From Symbiodinium natans (Eukaryota > Sar > Dinophyceae > Suessiales > Symbiodiniaceae): DNA of 47,500 nucleotides. A model generated the notes under the pieces. The model was not told the origin of the DNA. It searched no databases and saw only the letters and a program-made list of their open reading frames with translations. The DNA lies in contig CAJNDS010002725.1 in NCBI GenBank assembly GCA_905221605.1, positions 225,294 to 272,793 of the forward strand. Reading direction: 5' to 3'. Shown piece by piece: positions 30,301 to 42,300 of this stretch (position 1 is its first letter; every line of letters begins with the position of its first letter). The translations under genes and the position numbers were made by a program.

Positions 30301-33300
30301 AGCCCTTCAACATCGATGAGGACGACAGCGCATGGACACAGAGAGGGGTTAGCACAGGGACAGGGAATACTGGAGTAATTCAGGACTTCGGGGAGACTTG
30401 CTTTATGGTTGCGCCAAAGGTGGGGCCTTCTTTGTCTCTCGAGTCTTGCCTTGCACGACGTTTGTTAATGATTCACAGGACATGTAGGACGCCAAGCTGT
30501 GCGCCGCCGGGTGCATCTTCTGAGGCGCAAGGGCCGGCCACCGCGCCGAAGCAGGCAGTTTTGAGACGCAGCAAGCCCAGTCCCATAATTCCTGAAGCAA
30601 TTCTAGTAGCCACTGTAGGTACTGAGGGGGTGCTAGATACAGGGGCCAGTAGGACTGTGCTAGGAGACCAAAGGGTTCGAGAAGTGATAAGCGGTCTTGC
30701 TGCAGAGTGTCGCGGTCGAGTAAGGAAGATAGCTTCTGATGTCACCTTCCGTTTTGGAAACAGCGGGACACTCACGTCAAAATTTGCGCTGCTGCTGCCC
30801 ACCTCAGAAGACACATGGGTCAGAGTTGAGGTGATCCCCGGAAACACTCCTTTGTTGATATCAAATCGTCTTCTCAGGGACCTAGACGCAGTTATTCATG
30901 TTAAAGAGGGGTATTTAATGCTGGGTGGTTCTAGGAGGGTAGACCTTAGATGGGATGAGCGAGGCCTATCCATAGTCAATCTGTCAGATCTCCTTCACGT
31001 CGGGGACAGGAAGGCTCCTGTCTACGTTGTTGACAGTCTGGGGGCGCACCCGCGTCCAGAAGCCTCCTCGGGAACACCAGCCAACAGTCCAGTCCCCAGT
31101 CCCCCAGAAGATGTTTCCGTTCCACCAGAATCAGCAAAGCAGCGTTTCCAGGAACCACAGAACACAACACGGCAGCCTGAGCTCAAGCAGACAGCACGAA
31201 TCTTCGAATATCCTTCTCCTTCGCCGAGCGGCTTCCAACCGAGCGATGCCCACCTCAGTCAAGCAGTCCGTGAAGAAGCTCCAAGAGAAGATGCCCGAGG
31301 TCAATCTGGACGAACCTCTCTCCGCGGAGGAGGATGTGCACTTGGCCGAGGAACAGCTGACCATGGTAAAGTACTTGGAGGTGGAAGTTGTCCGCCCACC
31401 GGGGATTGCGAATCTTCGGGAATGGGGCCAAGTGGTGATCGCGGCTGGCAAGCACAAAGGAAAGAGTCACGAGAAAACGTTCGAGACCGACCTGTCCTAC
31501 TCGATCCTCATGGCTCGGAAGTCTTCTCTCAGCAGCCCATGGGCACTGTCGTTCAAGAACTATGCCCTGATGCGACTGAAGCAGATGGCCAAGACGGAGC
31601 AGGCGAGGTCCACGACCAAGGCGGAGGCAAAGAACATCAAGTCCCAGGGTCCAGCCGTCATGGACGGAGAGGAGAGCGATGGGTGGAAGCTCTGCTCGCC
31701 GGATGCCACATCCCACACAGCTGCACCGAGCCGGGGCAGCAAGAGGAACAGTCCGCCGGGGGCAAGCTCGCAGATGCCCATTGCCATGTCGCCGGAGGAG
31801 ATCATGACGCGCCGGGCCGTGCTCGAAAGAGAGCTGACGAGGCTTCGGGAGATCGAAGATGCCGACAAGGAGTGAGGGTTGATCCAAGCATGGAAACGGA
31901 CGCAAGCAATCAAGGGAGGCATGGCAAGGTTCAACAAATGTGTGCACAAATAGACAAGTACATCCTGCAAATCGAAGAACAACTTGGTGATGCAGTGAGA
32001 AATTCGGTGTGCCAGTACCGTCTGCCCTCCCTTGATGTCATCGAAATCGGTAGTGGGGCCATTTGCGCAGCCGTTCAGAGATGTGGCGGGAGAGCTTTAA
32101 CACTTTCTCCGGCAAAGCTTGGGAGCGCTCGGGGTATGTATGATCGCCTCTGGAAGCTGATCTCAATGTATGAGCCGACACATCTCTGGTTGGATTTGCA
32201 GCAGCCGTGGAACCACAAAACAGACAAGGGCAAAAAGACACCATGGCCAGGACAGTTTCTTCTTGACCTTTATCGCTACCAAACAGAACGAGGCAAGCAC
32301 ATACATTTCCTGTGTGGCCAGGGTTTCTTTGAGCAAATGGCACCTCAACTCCAAGAGGTTCAACAGGGCACTTTGCGAATGATTCATGAGCTGGAAGTGG
32401 GAGACACCCCGCCAGGAAACAACCATCTCCGCAAAGCCACCACACTGTACACCACGTCCAGACGACTGCAGCAAAGTGTCGACACTCGCTTTCAGACAGC
32501 GGGTCCAGATCCCAGTGGGCGAAGCAACCGCATGTTCCCACGAGAGAGGCGTCTTGCCAAACGGGTAGCCTTGCACCTAGGTCAGGACTTAGGGTTTCCT
32601 CTGCCTTTAGAAGAGCTGTTGTTTAATGTTGAAAAGCGGGGAGTCTCTAACTCTGACATTACTGCCGCCCAGCAAGTTTTGAAGCGCCGAAGACTGTTTG
32701 GAAAACAGCCAGGGCCGACAATCTCTGGAAGCGAGGCTCCTAGGATAAGTTGGGATACAGTTTTTCGAGATGTTAACGCGAGGGTTCCGAAAGGGGGAAA
32801 GGTAGGGTTTTCAGAAGGGGACCCGGTAGTCCAACAAGTTCAAGCACTGCTTCCACAGATTGTTGTGCAACATGTCGTCTGCTGTCGAGGCACCAACCGG
32901 ATACAGCCACCTTGTGTGGAGGGAATGCCGCGGGACATGCCTTTACGTCAGACGGTTGTGGTAAAAAGGGTTGGTGGTGAAATAGCTATGGATGGTGAGA
33001 TAGAGGATTGGTCCCAGGTTCCACGATATAAACAGATGCGTAAAGGCATTCCTGCAAAACTCAGTCTCACAGCTTACGGCATGTCACCTGAAAGATTGCG
33101 GAGTTTCAGGGGTCTTCGAGCAGAAGAAGCCCGGAATCAGCAGATGCCCTTAAGAGTAGACCAAAATCCCGAAGCACCCCAAAACCCTGAAAATACCTCA
33201 ACAACAACAGATGTGCCGACAACGCGCTCGGATGCTGAGGATGGACCGCTCATTCAGGGCTACCCTCCACGGTCGGTTCCTAGGCACGGGCCGGGGTACT

Positions 33301-36300
33301 TCGCTTTAGGGGAGTCCGAGAAGAGGGAGTTAGTTAGGCTCCATAACAATTTGGGTCATCCATGCACTGAGACGTTTGTCAGATTCCTGCAAGAACGAAA
33401 AGCCGAGCCTGCGCTCATCCAGGGTGCTCGCGACTACTCTTGCAGTACGTGCTTGGAAACGGTTCCCACCCAAAAGTTAGCTAGGCCGGCGACAATTCAC
33501 ACGCATCGAGATTTTAACGACACAATCGGTATGGATGTTGCGTACTGGACCAATAGCGGGGGGAAGAAGTTTCTGTTTACGCACATTGTCGATGAGGGCA
33601 CACTGTTTCAACAAGCCAGTGGAGTAGGTAGGACGCCAGAAGAACAATGGGAGTTCCTATCGGATCATTGGTTTCAGTGGGCAGGGCCTTGTCAAACTTT
33701 GTATGTAGATCCAGCAGGGGAGTACAACAGTGATTACTGGCGTCTAAAGCTGCAAACTGTAGGTGTGTGCACCAATGTTTCTGCGGGAGAGGCTCATTGG
33801 CAACTCGGTAGGACGGAAGCTCATGGTAGGATACTGAAGAGCATGCTTTCTAAAATGGACCATGAAGAGCCCATCCTGAACGACGAAGGTTTTCGTCGGT
33901 GTCTGAGAGCGGCAGTGCAGGCTAAGAACAGCTTGAGTAGGGTCCGGGGCTTCACACCTGAACAGGCAGTCCTGGGTAAACTTTCGCGGCTGCCAGCCTC
34001 TCTGATTTCCGACAATAGTGCCACGTGCCATGCTTTAGCCGACAGTGATCTGCCAGAAGGAGTCTCCTTCAGGAGGGACCTGCAGCGCCGTGAACAGGCC
34101 AGAGTCGCATTCATACATGCAGACAACGACAACTCGTACCGTAGGGCTCTACTTCGTCGTTCGAGGCACCCCTGTGAAAGATATGAGCCGGGCGATTGGG
34201 TTCTGTACTGGCGCCGACATAAAGCCGGGAGTCGTGCGGAGCAAGGAAGGTGGTATGGGCCGGGTCAGGTAATTTGTGGGGATAGCAAGGTAGTGTGGGT
34301 GAGCCATTGTGGGCAATTGATCCGTGCAGCTCCTGAGCAGCTGCGATCCGCGTCCTTGAGAGAATGGCAAGGGGTGCTGGGAAAGACCAGCGCTGAGAGT
34401 TCACAAGGGGCAGTAGGTCAAGGGGTTAGAAGGGTGGTCGACCTTGCTGTTCTCGGAGGAACACCTAGCCGAGCAGAAGTGGAGAGCCAGGGAGAGGTTC
34501 CGCAGGATGTTCCCGAACCATTAGGACCCATAGCCCCAGAAGGAGTAGCTGGGATAGAGGCCGGGGGTACGGTTCCTGAAGTTCCTGAAGAAAATGCGGA
34601 GGGAGAACAGCCAGAGATGGAAGTCTCACCTGTGCCGTCGGTAGGTCTCGAGACAGATATGGTAGATGCTTCGAACATTCCTGTGCCTGAAGATGACGAA
34701 GACGACCTCTTGTTTGGAGACAGTGAGTGTTTTTTCGCACATCCCACACAGTCACAGGCATGGGAAATCAGTTTGCATGAAACGGAGGTGCCTTTCGAAA
34801 ACCTCCCGACGCCGCAGCAAGCTTTGCATTTTGTAATGTTAGCCACCGAGGCACGCAAGAAACGAGTTGAAGTAAGATTGAGGGACTTGAACGAGGGTGA
34901 GAGGCAACAGTTCGTAGAAGCTAAGGGCAAGGAGATTCGAGCCTGGCTTGACCACAGGACTGTACGTAAAGTAGCTGCGGGAACCCTTGATGATAGTCAA
35001 CTCATGCGTTGCCGCTGGCTTCTAACATGGAAAGGCCCCGAGAAGGATGGAGGGCCGAAACGGGCCAAAGCTAGGCTAGTGGTGCTTGGGTTTGAAGACC
35101 CAGACATTGCTGATATCCCTAATGACGCTCCTACTTTAGGTAAGGACGCCCGACAACTCATCCTTCAGAAGGTGGCCAGTAACCGTTGGAAACTGATCAA
35201 CTTCGATGTGTCCACTGCTTTTCTGCAGGGGGAGGGGGATGGTAGAAAGCTAGGCATAAGACCACCTGAAGAGTTAAGAAGAGCCCTCAACATGCAGGCG
35301 CAGGAACAATGCCAGCTCGAAGGCGGCGCTTACGGCAGAATCGATGCTCCGTTTTTGTGGTTTCAGACATTTAAGAAGACACTTGAAGAGCTTGGTTTTG
35401 TGCAAAGCCCTTTCGATGCCTGTGCTTTCAGCCTCGTTTCACAAAGGGCCGATGGTAGTGCTCAGGTTCATGGTGTTCTGGGAATACACGTAGACGACGG
35501 GATTGGGGGAGGTGATGAGTATTTTCGGAGGGTCATAGATCGGTTGCGGGGTATCTACAGCTTTGGGTCGTATGATGAGGGCGAGTTCACGTTCACCGGG
35601 ATTCGTTTTCGCCAATGGGACGATGGGAGCATTGAAATGGACCAAGAGAGGTACATAGAGAAGATCGTGCCCATACATGTGTCCCGAGAGCGTAGAGTGA
35701 ATCCCACCGCGATGTTGAACCCTGAAGAACTTAAAGAGCTGAGACGCCTCAACGGTAGCCTCCAGTATGCTGCAGTGCATTCTCGACCCGACCTAGCTGC
35801 AAAGGTAGGCTACTTACAGACAAGGGTCAACAAGGGCCAGGTTCAGCATCTTCTGGAAGCTAACCGTGTCCTTCAAGAGGCCAAAGCTCACCCAATCTCT
35901 TTGATGGTTGTGCCAATTCAAGAACAGCATGTTACGTTTTGCACCTTTTCGGATGCTTCCTTCGCCACGTCGAAAGACCATAACTCGTATCAGGGTACGC
36001 TGGTGGTGGCAACAGACTGGCGAATGCTAGCCAACTGCGAAGCTGTGATCATTCCTGTGGCCTGGTCCAGTAAGAAAATCTCCAGGGTAGTAAGAAGTAC
36101 ATTGAGTGCTGAGGTAGTTTCTCTCTGTGGGTCCGTAGACCGAATGTCCTGGATCAGGTTGTTCTGGGAATGGTTCAAGAATCCTGCTGTTGATATCGCA
36201 CATCCGGAAGAAGTCCTTTCCCACGCGCCTCAAGCTTCGTTAGTCACCGACTGTAAGAGCGCTTACGATATAGCTACGAAAACTGCTGTACCTACGTGTT

Positions 36301-39300
36301 CTGAACTACGCACCCAGTTGGAATGCTTGTTGCTGAGGGAGAGACTTCAAGAAAATTGCAAGATGCGCTGGGTTCATTCAAAGGCCATGTTAGCGGACTG
36401 TTTGACCAAAGTGATGGATAGTTCCGAGTTAAGACGTCACCTACGGGAGGGTTACTATGCCTTATTCGACGAACAAAAGGTTCTTGAGAATAGAGCGGGG
36501 CAGAGACAGTCGCTGCAGTGGCTACGCCAGAACTCAACCGGAGTCTCACCGGAGCACAAGTGAAGAAACTTAAAAAGTTGGTTTTCGATGAGTGTTAAAC
36601 CGACAGGTTCCCATGTTCACTTGTGCTGTCCAACATGTCTTCATCCTCGCCGGCCCTTCCGACAGCTCCGAGGTGGGAGGGAGAGGCTAGAGCTTGACCA
36701 AAACTGCACGGGGTGCAGTGGAGGGCTACATTCAGGGCTGGGTCCTCATAGGGGTCTGTGGACAGACCATAGGGTTACTTAGGTCAGGGTGCCTCATTCG
36801 ACATTGCTTAGGCCGACAGGACCGGGCTTAGGCATAGGGGTTTCACATTAGGGTTTAGGGCTTGCTGAAGGGGGGCATCTTGGCTTTTGAGGGTGCAGGG
36901 TTCATCCCCTGCCTGCCATGCTCACCCACAACCTTCCTCTCGCGGGATCTTTGGAAAAAGAGTGTGGGAGTATGGAGGTGCAGGGGGCTGGGGGGAGGGG
37001 GGGAGAGCGGATAGGTTCTGCGAGCTCATGGTAAACGAGGCTGATGTGGTTGGTGCCGTTCTCCAAGAAACGGGAAACTACAGCACGTCAAAACCTGAGT
37101 TGTCTTGTACATAGTAGTACACGGTATATGTCCCCCAATTTTGGGGTTCCTTTGGTCAGGGTCAGGTTCCCCCTAAACCCTAAACCCTAAACCCTGAACT
37201 TTCCCTAAACCCTAAACCCCAAACCCTAAACCCTACGAGAGCCCGGGTTGCCTGTGAGCGGGCTGAAGGCGCCGCTGAGCAGGCAGAAGACGTCGCAGGC
37301 CTGCGGTGTTTAAACCCTAAACCCTATACCCAAAACCCAAAACCCAAAACCCCAAACCCTAAGCGCATTTACAAGGTGGAGCTCCCTAGCTATAAGTAGA
37401 GTTACAAGGGCCCTAACTTGGGTTATAAGGACCCTAAAATAGGTTATAAGTCCCTCAACTACAGTTGGCATAGTAAGGGGGCCCCTCCTTGTAAGGGACG
37501 GTTTAGGGTTTAGGGTTTAGGGTTTAGGGTTTAGGGTTTAGGGTTTAGGGTTTAGGGTTTAGGGTTTAGGGTTTAGGGTTTAGGGGTTTTTGTTTTAGGG
37601 TTTAGCGTATGGGCTTTAGGCTTTAGGCTTTAGGCTTTAGGCTTTAGGCTTTAGGCTTTAGGCTTTAGGCTTTAGGCTTTAGGCTTTAGGCTTAGGGGAG
37701 GGTCTCCCATCTTAAGGCTCTTCCATGGCGAGGCGGGGGGTTTAACTGAAGAAGTCTATCGCACATCGAGCAAATCTTAGATGCAAAGAGTTTTTAGGTC
37801 TAGATTTTTTCAGCTTAGGCGTCTTTCGGACCTTATCACCTAAAAGACCGTTCCAACCTGAACCCCCCACCCCCCATTTCCCTGGGCAGGGGTTATGGGT
37901 CGTGGCAGCTCCGAGGCACGGTGCGGAGAGACCCGCAGCTACTTGAAAACCTTCTTTGATGTTCCGGTTCTTATACAGTAAACCCCAAAAAGTTGGAAGC
38001 CTCTTTAAGGACAACCAGTGCTGGGATTGCCTATACTTTACTCTTAGGGATTGAGGCTATTGAACTATACTATGAGGGATTCTCTAAGTTCGGTTCCCTT
38101 TTGGGGTTGCTGTGCTGGGGCGGCCCTCAACTATGCAGGGTATAACCAAGAAGGGACCACATTTTTGAGAACCGACCATATCGAGGTGCCTTACACGTGG
38201 GTGTGCGCTTTAGGGCTCACATAACTTGCAGGTATGAACTGCAAAAATTAGGCCGCAAAGCACTGACTCAGTACTTAGGGTGATAAATCACCCCAGAAAA
38301 GAAAAACAGCCGCCTACAGTGACAAATATACTTTTGCTACGTACATCCCCATCATGAATCTCCTGGCGCCTGGCGCTCGTTGAGCTCGATCGTCTTCACT
38401 GCGCTGGAGGTGAGGCTCTGGATCGTGGCCGCATCCTGTTAGAACCCTTTTTGAAGCTGGACTTGCCACGCTAAACCCTAAACCCTAAATTAGGGGCAGC
38501 TTTCCTATAGGGTTGCTTCTGGGTACCTTGCGCCACCTTCGACTCCTCTCCCCTTTTTTAATGACGTTGTGCTGCACTGCGGAATGATCGGACTTAGGTT
38601 CTTGCTGACGCATGCTGAGGAGTTGCAGTTCGGAACTCTTTGCCGCAGGTGGAACATCAACCAAGCCGGACACAACCCAGTGCGCTGGGAGTATAGACGT
38701 CGCCGTTTTGTCTTAGACCCCAAAGCCTAAAACCCTAACGCCCAACACCTTAAACCCTTTGCATCAAGGCCTCTGGTCCACCCTAAATAGCCCTGGAGCC
38801 CTAAACCCTACACCCTAAACCCTATAAGTAATCCTTTTTTGAACCCGTGCTGAGGCCGAGGCATTACGTAATCCTAAACTTTTAAACCCTAACCCCGAAA
38901 TAGCCTAACCCTAAGCCCTAGATAACCCTAAACCTTATAAACCCTAAACCCTAAACATCCCTAAACCTGTAAATGCTAGATCCTAGTCATGGGCTCTTTC
39001 TGGCCCAGGCCTTCACCATCAAGTCCACCAACGATCCACCGTGCGGGGCGCCGGCGAAGGTGGTACCTGGCTACTGGAAGTGTCATGGGCACTGGTACGG
39101 TTTAGGGGGTTAGGGGCTAGGGTTTAGGGTTTAGGGTTTAGGGCTTAGGGTTTTAGGGTCAGGGTTTTGGGGTCTAGGGTTTTAGGGTTAACCCTAAACC
39201 CTAAACCCTAAACCAAGGGAACTTCAAGCATGCAAGAAAAGCCCTTCAAACCCTTCAACCCTAAACCTTAAACCCTAAATGCCACACCCTAACCCGAACC

Positions 39301-42300
39301 CCAAACCCTCAGTTCTAAATTCTAAACCCCAAACCCTAAACCCTAAAACCCAAGACCCCCAAAACCCTGAAAACCCTGAAAACCCTGAACCCTAAACCCT
39401 AAACCTAAACCCGAGCCCCTAAACCCTAAACCCTAAACCCTAAACCCTAAACCCTAAACCCTAAACCCTAAACCCTAAACCCTAAACCCTAAAACCCTAT
39501 ACCCTGCTTCGGCCGCGAGGCGGGTGTGGATGCCGCACTCCGTCTTCGCCTGGCGCACGAAGCGGCCGGCGCGCTCGGACTCGTGGGGTTCCACCTCGGG
39601 GTCTTCTTGTGGCGCATTTAGGGCTTTAGACTTAGAGCTTGTAGGGTTTAGGGTATAGGGTTGAGGGTTGAGGGTTTAGGGTTTCAGGGTTTTGGAGTGG
39701 ATATTTTTGAGGTTTAGGGTTTTCAGGGTGTACGATTTAGGGTGTTGGGGGCGTTTAGGGCTTGGGGCATAGGGCTTCAGAGTTTATTGATTTTTAGAGG
39801 GCTTAGGCTGTTGGGGGGGGTTTAGGGTTTAAGGGTTGCGGGTTTATTATGGTGAGGGCTTATAAGGTTGCGGGTTTGGGGTTTATAGGGTCTGGGTTCT
39901 AGGAGTCTAGGGTTTAGGGTTTAAGGGTTAGGGTTTAATTCTCGATTGCAGGCATTAAGGTTTAGGGTCCATAGAGTTTAGAGCTTATAGTCCACAGGGT
40001 TAGGGTTGAGGCTTAAATAGAGGAACCGACCTGTGCCCTTGGGAAGGGGGCTTGTGCCATCACTGTAGGTCGAGTTTTCCTTGTTTAAGGGTATGCGCCA
40101 GGCAGCCGCGGACGGCTAGGAGAACCAGCAAACCCTGTTATCCAGAGCTGTGATAAACCTGAAGCTGCTGGACATGAATCTAGGGGATAGGATTAGGGGG
40201 ACCCTTGGGGATATAGACCCTCTGAGTAAGGTCCCTGTTTAAGAGAGCCAGAAGAAGGTTCAGAAGGGTTCCCTTTTAAGGGTCCCCCTTATCCTACCTA
40301 GGAGAATCCTTCATAAGCACTTCATGCATGCGGACTCCCTTTTTGTGTTGAAAGAAACTGCTTGGTGGACCCCAAACCCTAAACCCTAAACCCTAAACCC
40401 GAAACCTAAACCCTAAACCCTAAACCCTAAACCCTAAACCCTAAACCCTAAACCCTAAACCCTAAACCCTAAACCCTAAACCCTAAACCCTCCAAGATGT
40501 TCAACCCAAGGAGCTGGCACGGTCGTGTGCATGTCACCGAAGGACTTGAAGACGTAGGTGACCGCGGCCGGGGGGCTGCCCTTGATCTCGGCCTCACTGC
40601 ATCGCCAGAAAGGCTTGCCCAAGTCCACCTGCGGGGGGGTTTAGGGTTTAGGGTTTAGGGTTTTGGGGTTAGGGGTTAGGGTTTAGGGTTTAGGGTTTAG
40701 GGGTTTAGTCTGATCAGGACGCGACAACAGTAGATTCAAGGACTGTTGAGCGCCAAGGTCGATGCAGGAAGGGGTTTGAAGTTGCGCTGGCTGTCGGAAG
40801 CAAGCTAAGCCAGAAAGCCCGATAAGCGGCAAACACCTTCCCCACCTTCCTCTCGAACTCACTGTCCAAGACTTCTTCTGTTTGGGGTGAGTTGTACTAT
40901 TCAGAGGAAGCAAGATCTAAGACCCTAAACCCTAAACCCTAAACCCTAAACCTTAAACCCTAAACCTTTAGCTAAATGCTGGGGCACATCAGAAGGCTGG
41001 GGCAACGTAGCCCTAAACCCTTGGGGGTTCACGGGTAGTTGCAAGTAGCTGCAGAAGTATGACAACTACTGTACCAGTGAAACAGCTGTTCATGGAGACC
41101 CTAAACCCTAAACCCAAAACCCAAAACCCAAAACCCTAAACCCTAAAGTTCCCGCGCCTTGGTCCAGGGCAGGTCTGGCAGATGGCGGCTGGTCGCCTCA
41201 ATGGGCGCGTCGCAGCGGAAGGCCCAGTTGTGGCCAGCATTCACCGGGACGCCCTCCTGGTTGTGGGTTTAGGGTTTAGGGTTTAGGGTTTAGGGTTTAG
41301 GGTTTAGGGTTGCCGCCCGCCTAGCTGACCGCAGGGTCTAGGATTTATGGTTGACGGTCTAGGGCTTCTAGCAGGGCTTCTTGGGCCTTTCTCGCCATTT
41401 GGAAGTTTGGAGTTCTCTTCCTTTTTGCTGACTGCTCTTGCTAGATTTCTAAGAAGCCCACTATGTAGGATATGGGGCCGAGGGGGTGGGGTTAGGAAAG
41501 CCACTGCATGTTTCAAGGGACCAGAAGTCGAGCAACAACGGAACGCCTAAGAGCAGTTGACTCCTCTACTAGTTGCTTATAAGCCCCCGAAAAATATTCT
41601 TCCCTACTAAGGGTCATATATTAGGATTATTATTTTGCATTCTTTTGGGCTTCTTAAGCAAATATTCTTCCCTATTAAGGGTAATTAAGGGTAATATAGG
41701 GAATTCTTTTGGGCTTCTTATGCAACTAGTAGTCCTTGTCCACGTAGTCGATGATGTCTTGCCAGCTGAAATTTGCCATTGGGTTCAACGTGCCTCAGTG
41801 TTTAAGGTTTAGGGTTTAGGGCTTTGTTTAAGAATTCAAGCGCCTTCTCCTAGCTGAGGTGGAGAAATGGCCTCTGACATCCTGGTGAACTGGGGCGTGG
41901 ATTCCAGAGAACGGATTTATAGGAAGATGTATTGAACTGTCTAGGTGACGCATGCACTTCAAGTTCCACTACGGCCGGAGCTTAGCGCTTTCTGAACGCC
42001 AGAACCCAAAGCAAGCCCGAAAAATCCCCAAACCCCCAAGCCCAAAAGAGACACAAAGCCCTCGATCCAAGTGGGAGCAAGGTACGCTCCTGATCCTCCC
42101 AAAAAGCCTAAGCCCTATAAACCCTAAACCCTGAAGCCTAAACCCCAGACACCAAACCCTAAACCCTAAACCCCTAAACCCCAAACCCTATAAACCCTAT
42201 AAACCCCTAAGGCAAGGCGCGCTTCTGGTCCTCCCAAACATCCAGCTTGATGCGCTGCGCGGCCTGATAACCTAAACCCTAAACCCTAAACCCTAAACCC

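Larger units (their letters stand above)
28801..36848 (+). mobile_element. Intact Ty1/copia LTR retrotransposon, element 2
   Basis: An 8.05-kb element with identical 256-bp LTRs, adjacent primer-binding site, one 2471-codon ORF in Copia order and TAGGG duplications. It is inserted in a TTTAGGG array within intron 17 of the sulfate gene, antisense to that gene, 58 bp from exon 18. LTR and protein sequences differ from element 1, so it is a separate family sharing the same primer site. Confidence 0.95.
28743..37251 (-). other. Intron 17 (8.5 kb) carrying Copia element 2
   Basis: The GC donor (CTCACAG|GCAACC) and AACAG|G acceptor share ACAGGC. TTTAGGG repeats lie on the sense strand near the donor (37170-37236) and CCCTAAA near the acceptor (28745-28800). 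Without element 2 the intron would be about 0.46 kb. Confidence 0.85.
37301..38369 (-). other. Intron 16 with MITE copy and variant arrays
   Basis: Holds a MITE (37370-37493), a TTTAGGG array (37501-37585), a CTTTAGG variant array (37612-37690) and about 680 bp of unique DNA without coding signal. Confidence 0.75.

Noticed and set aside
37252-38435. Five- to six-base direct repeats at many intron ends as evidence for insertion
   Set aside because: AGGC- or AGGT-type matches are expected from the AG|G acceptor and AG|GC/GT/GA donor consensus; only matches of 8 bp or more were used.
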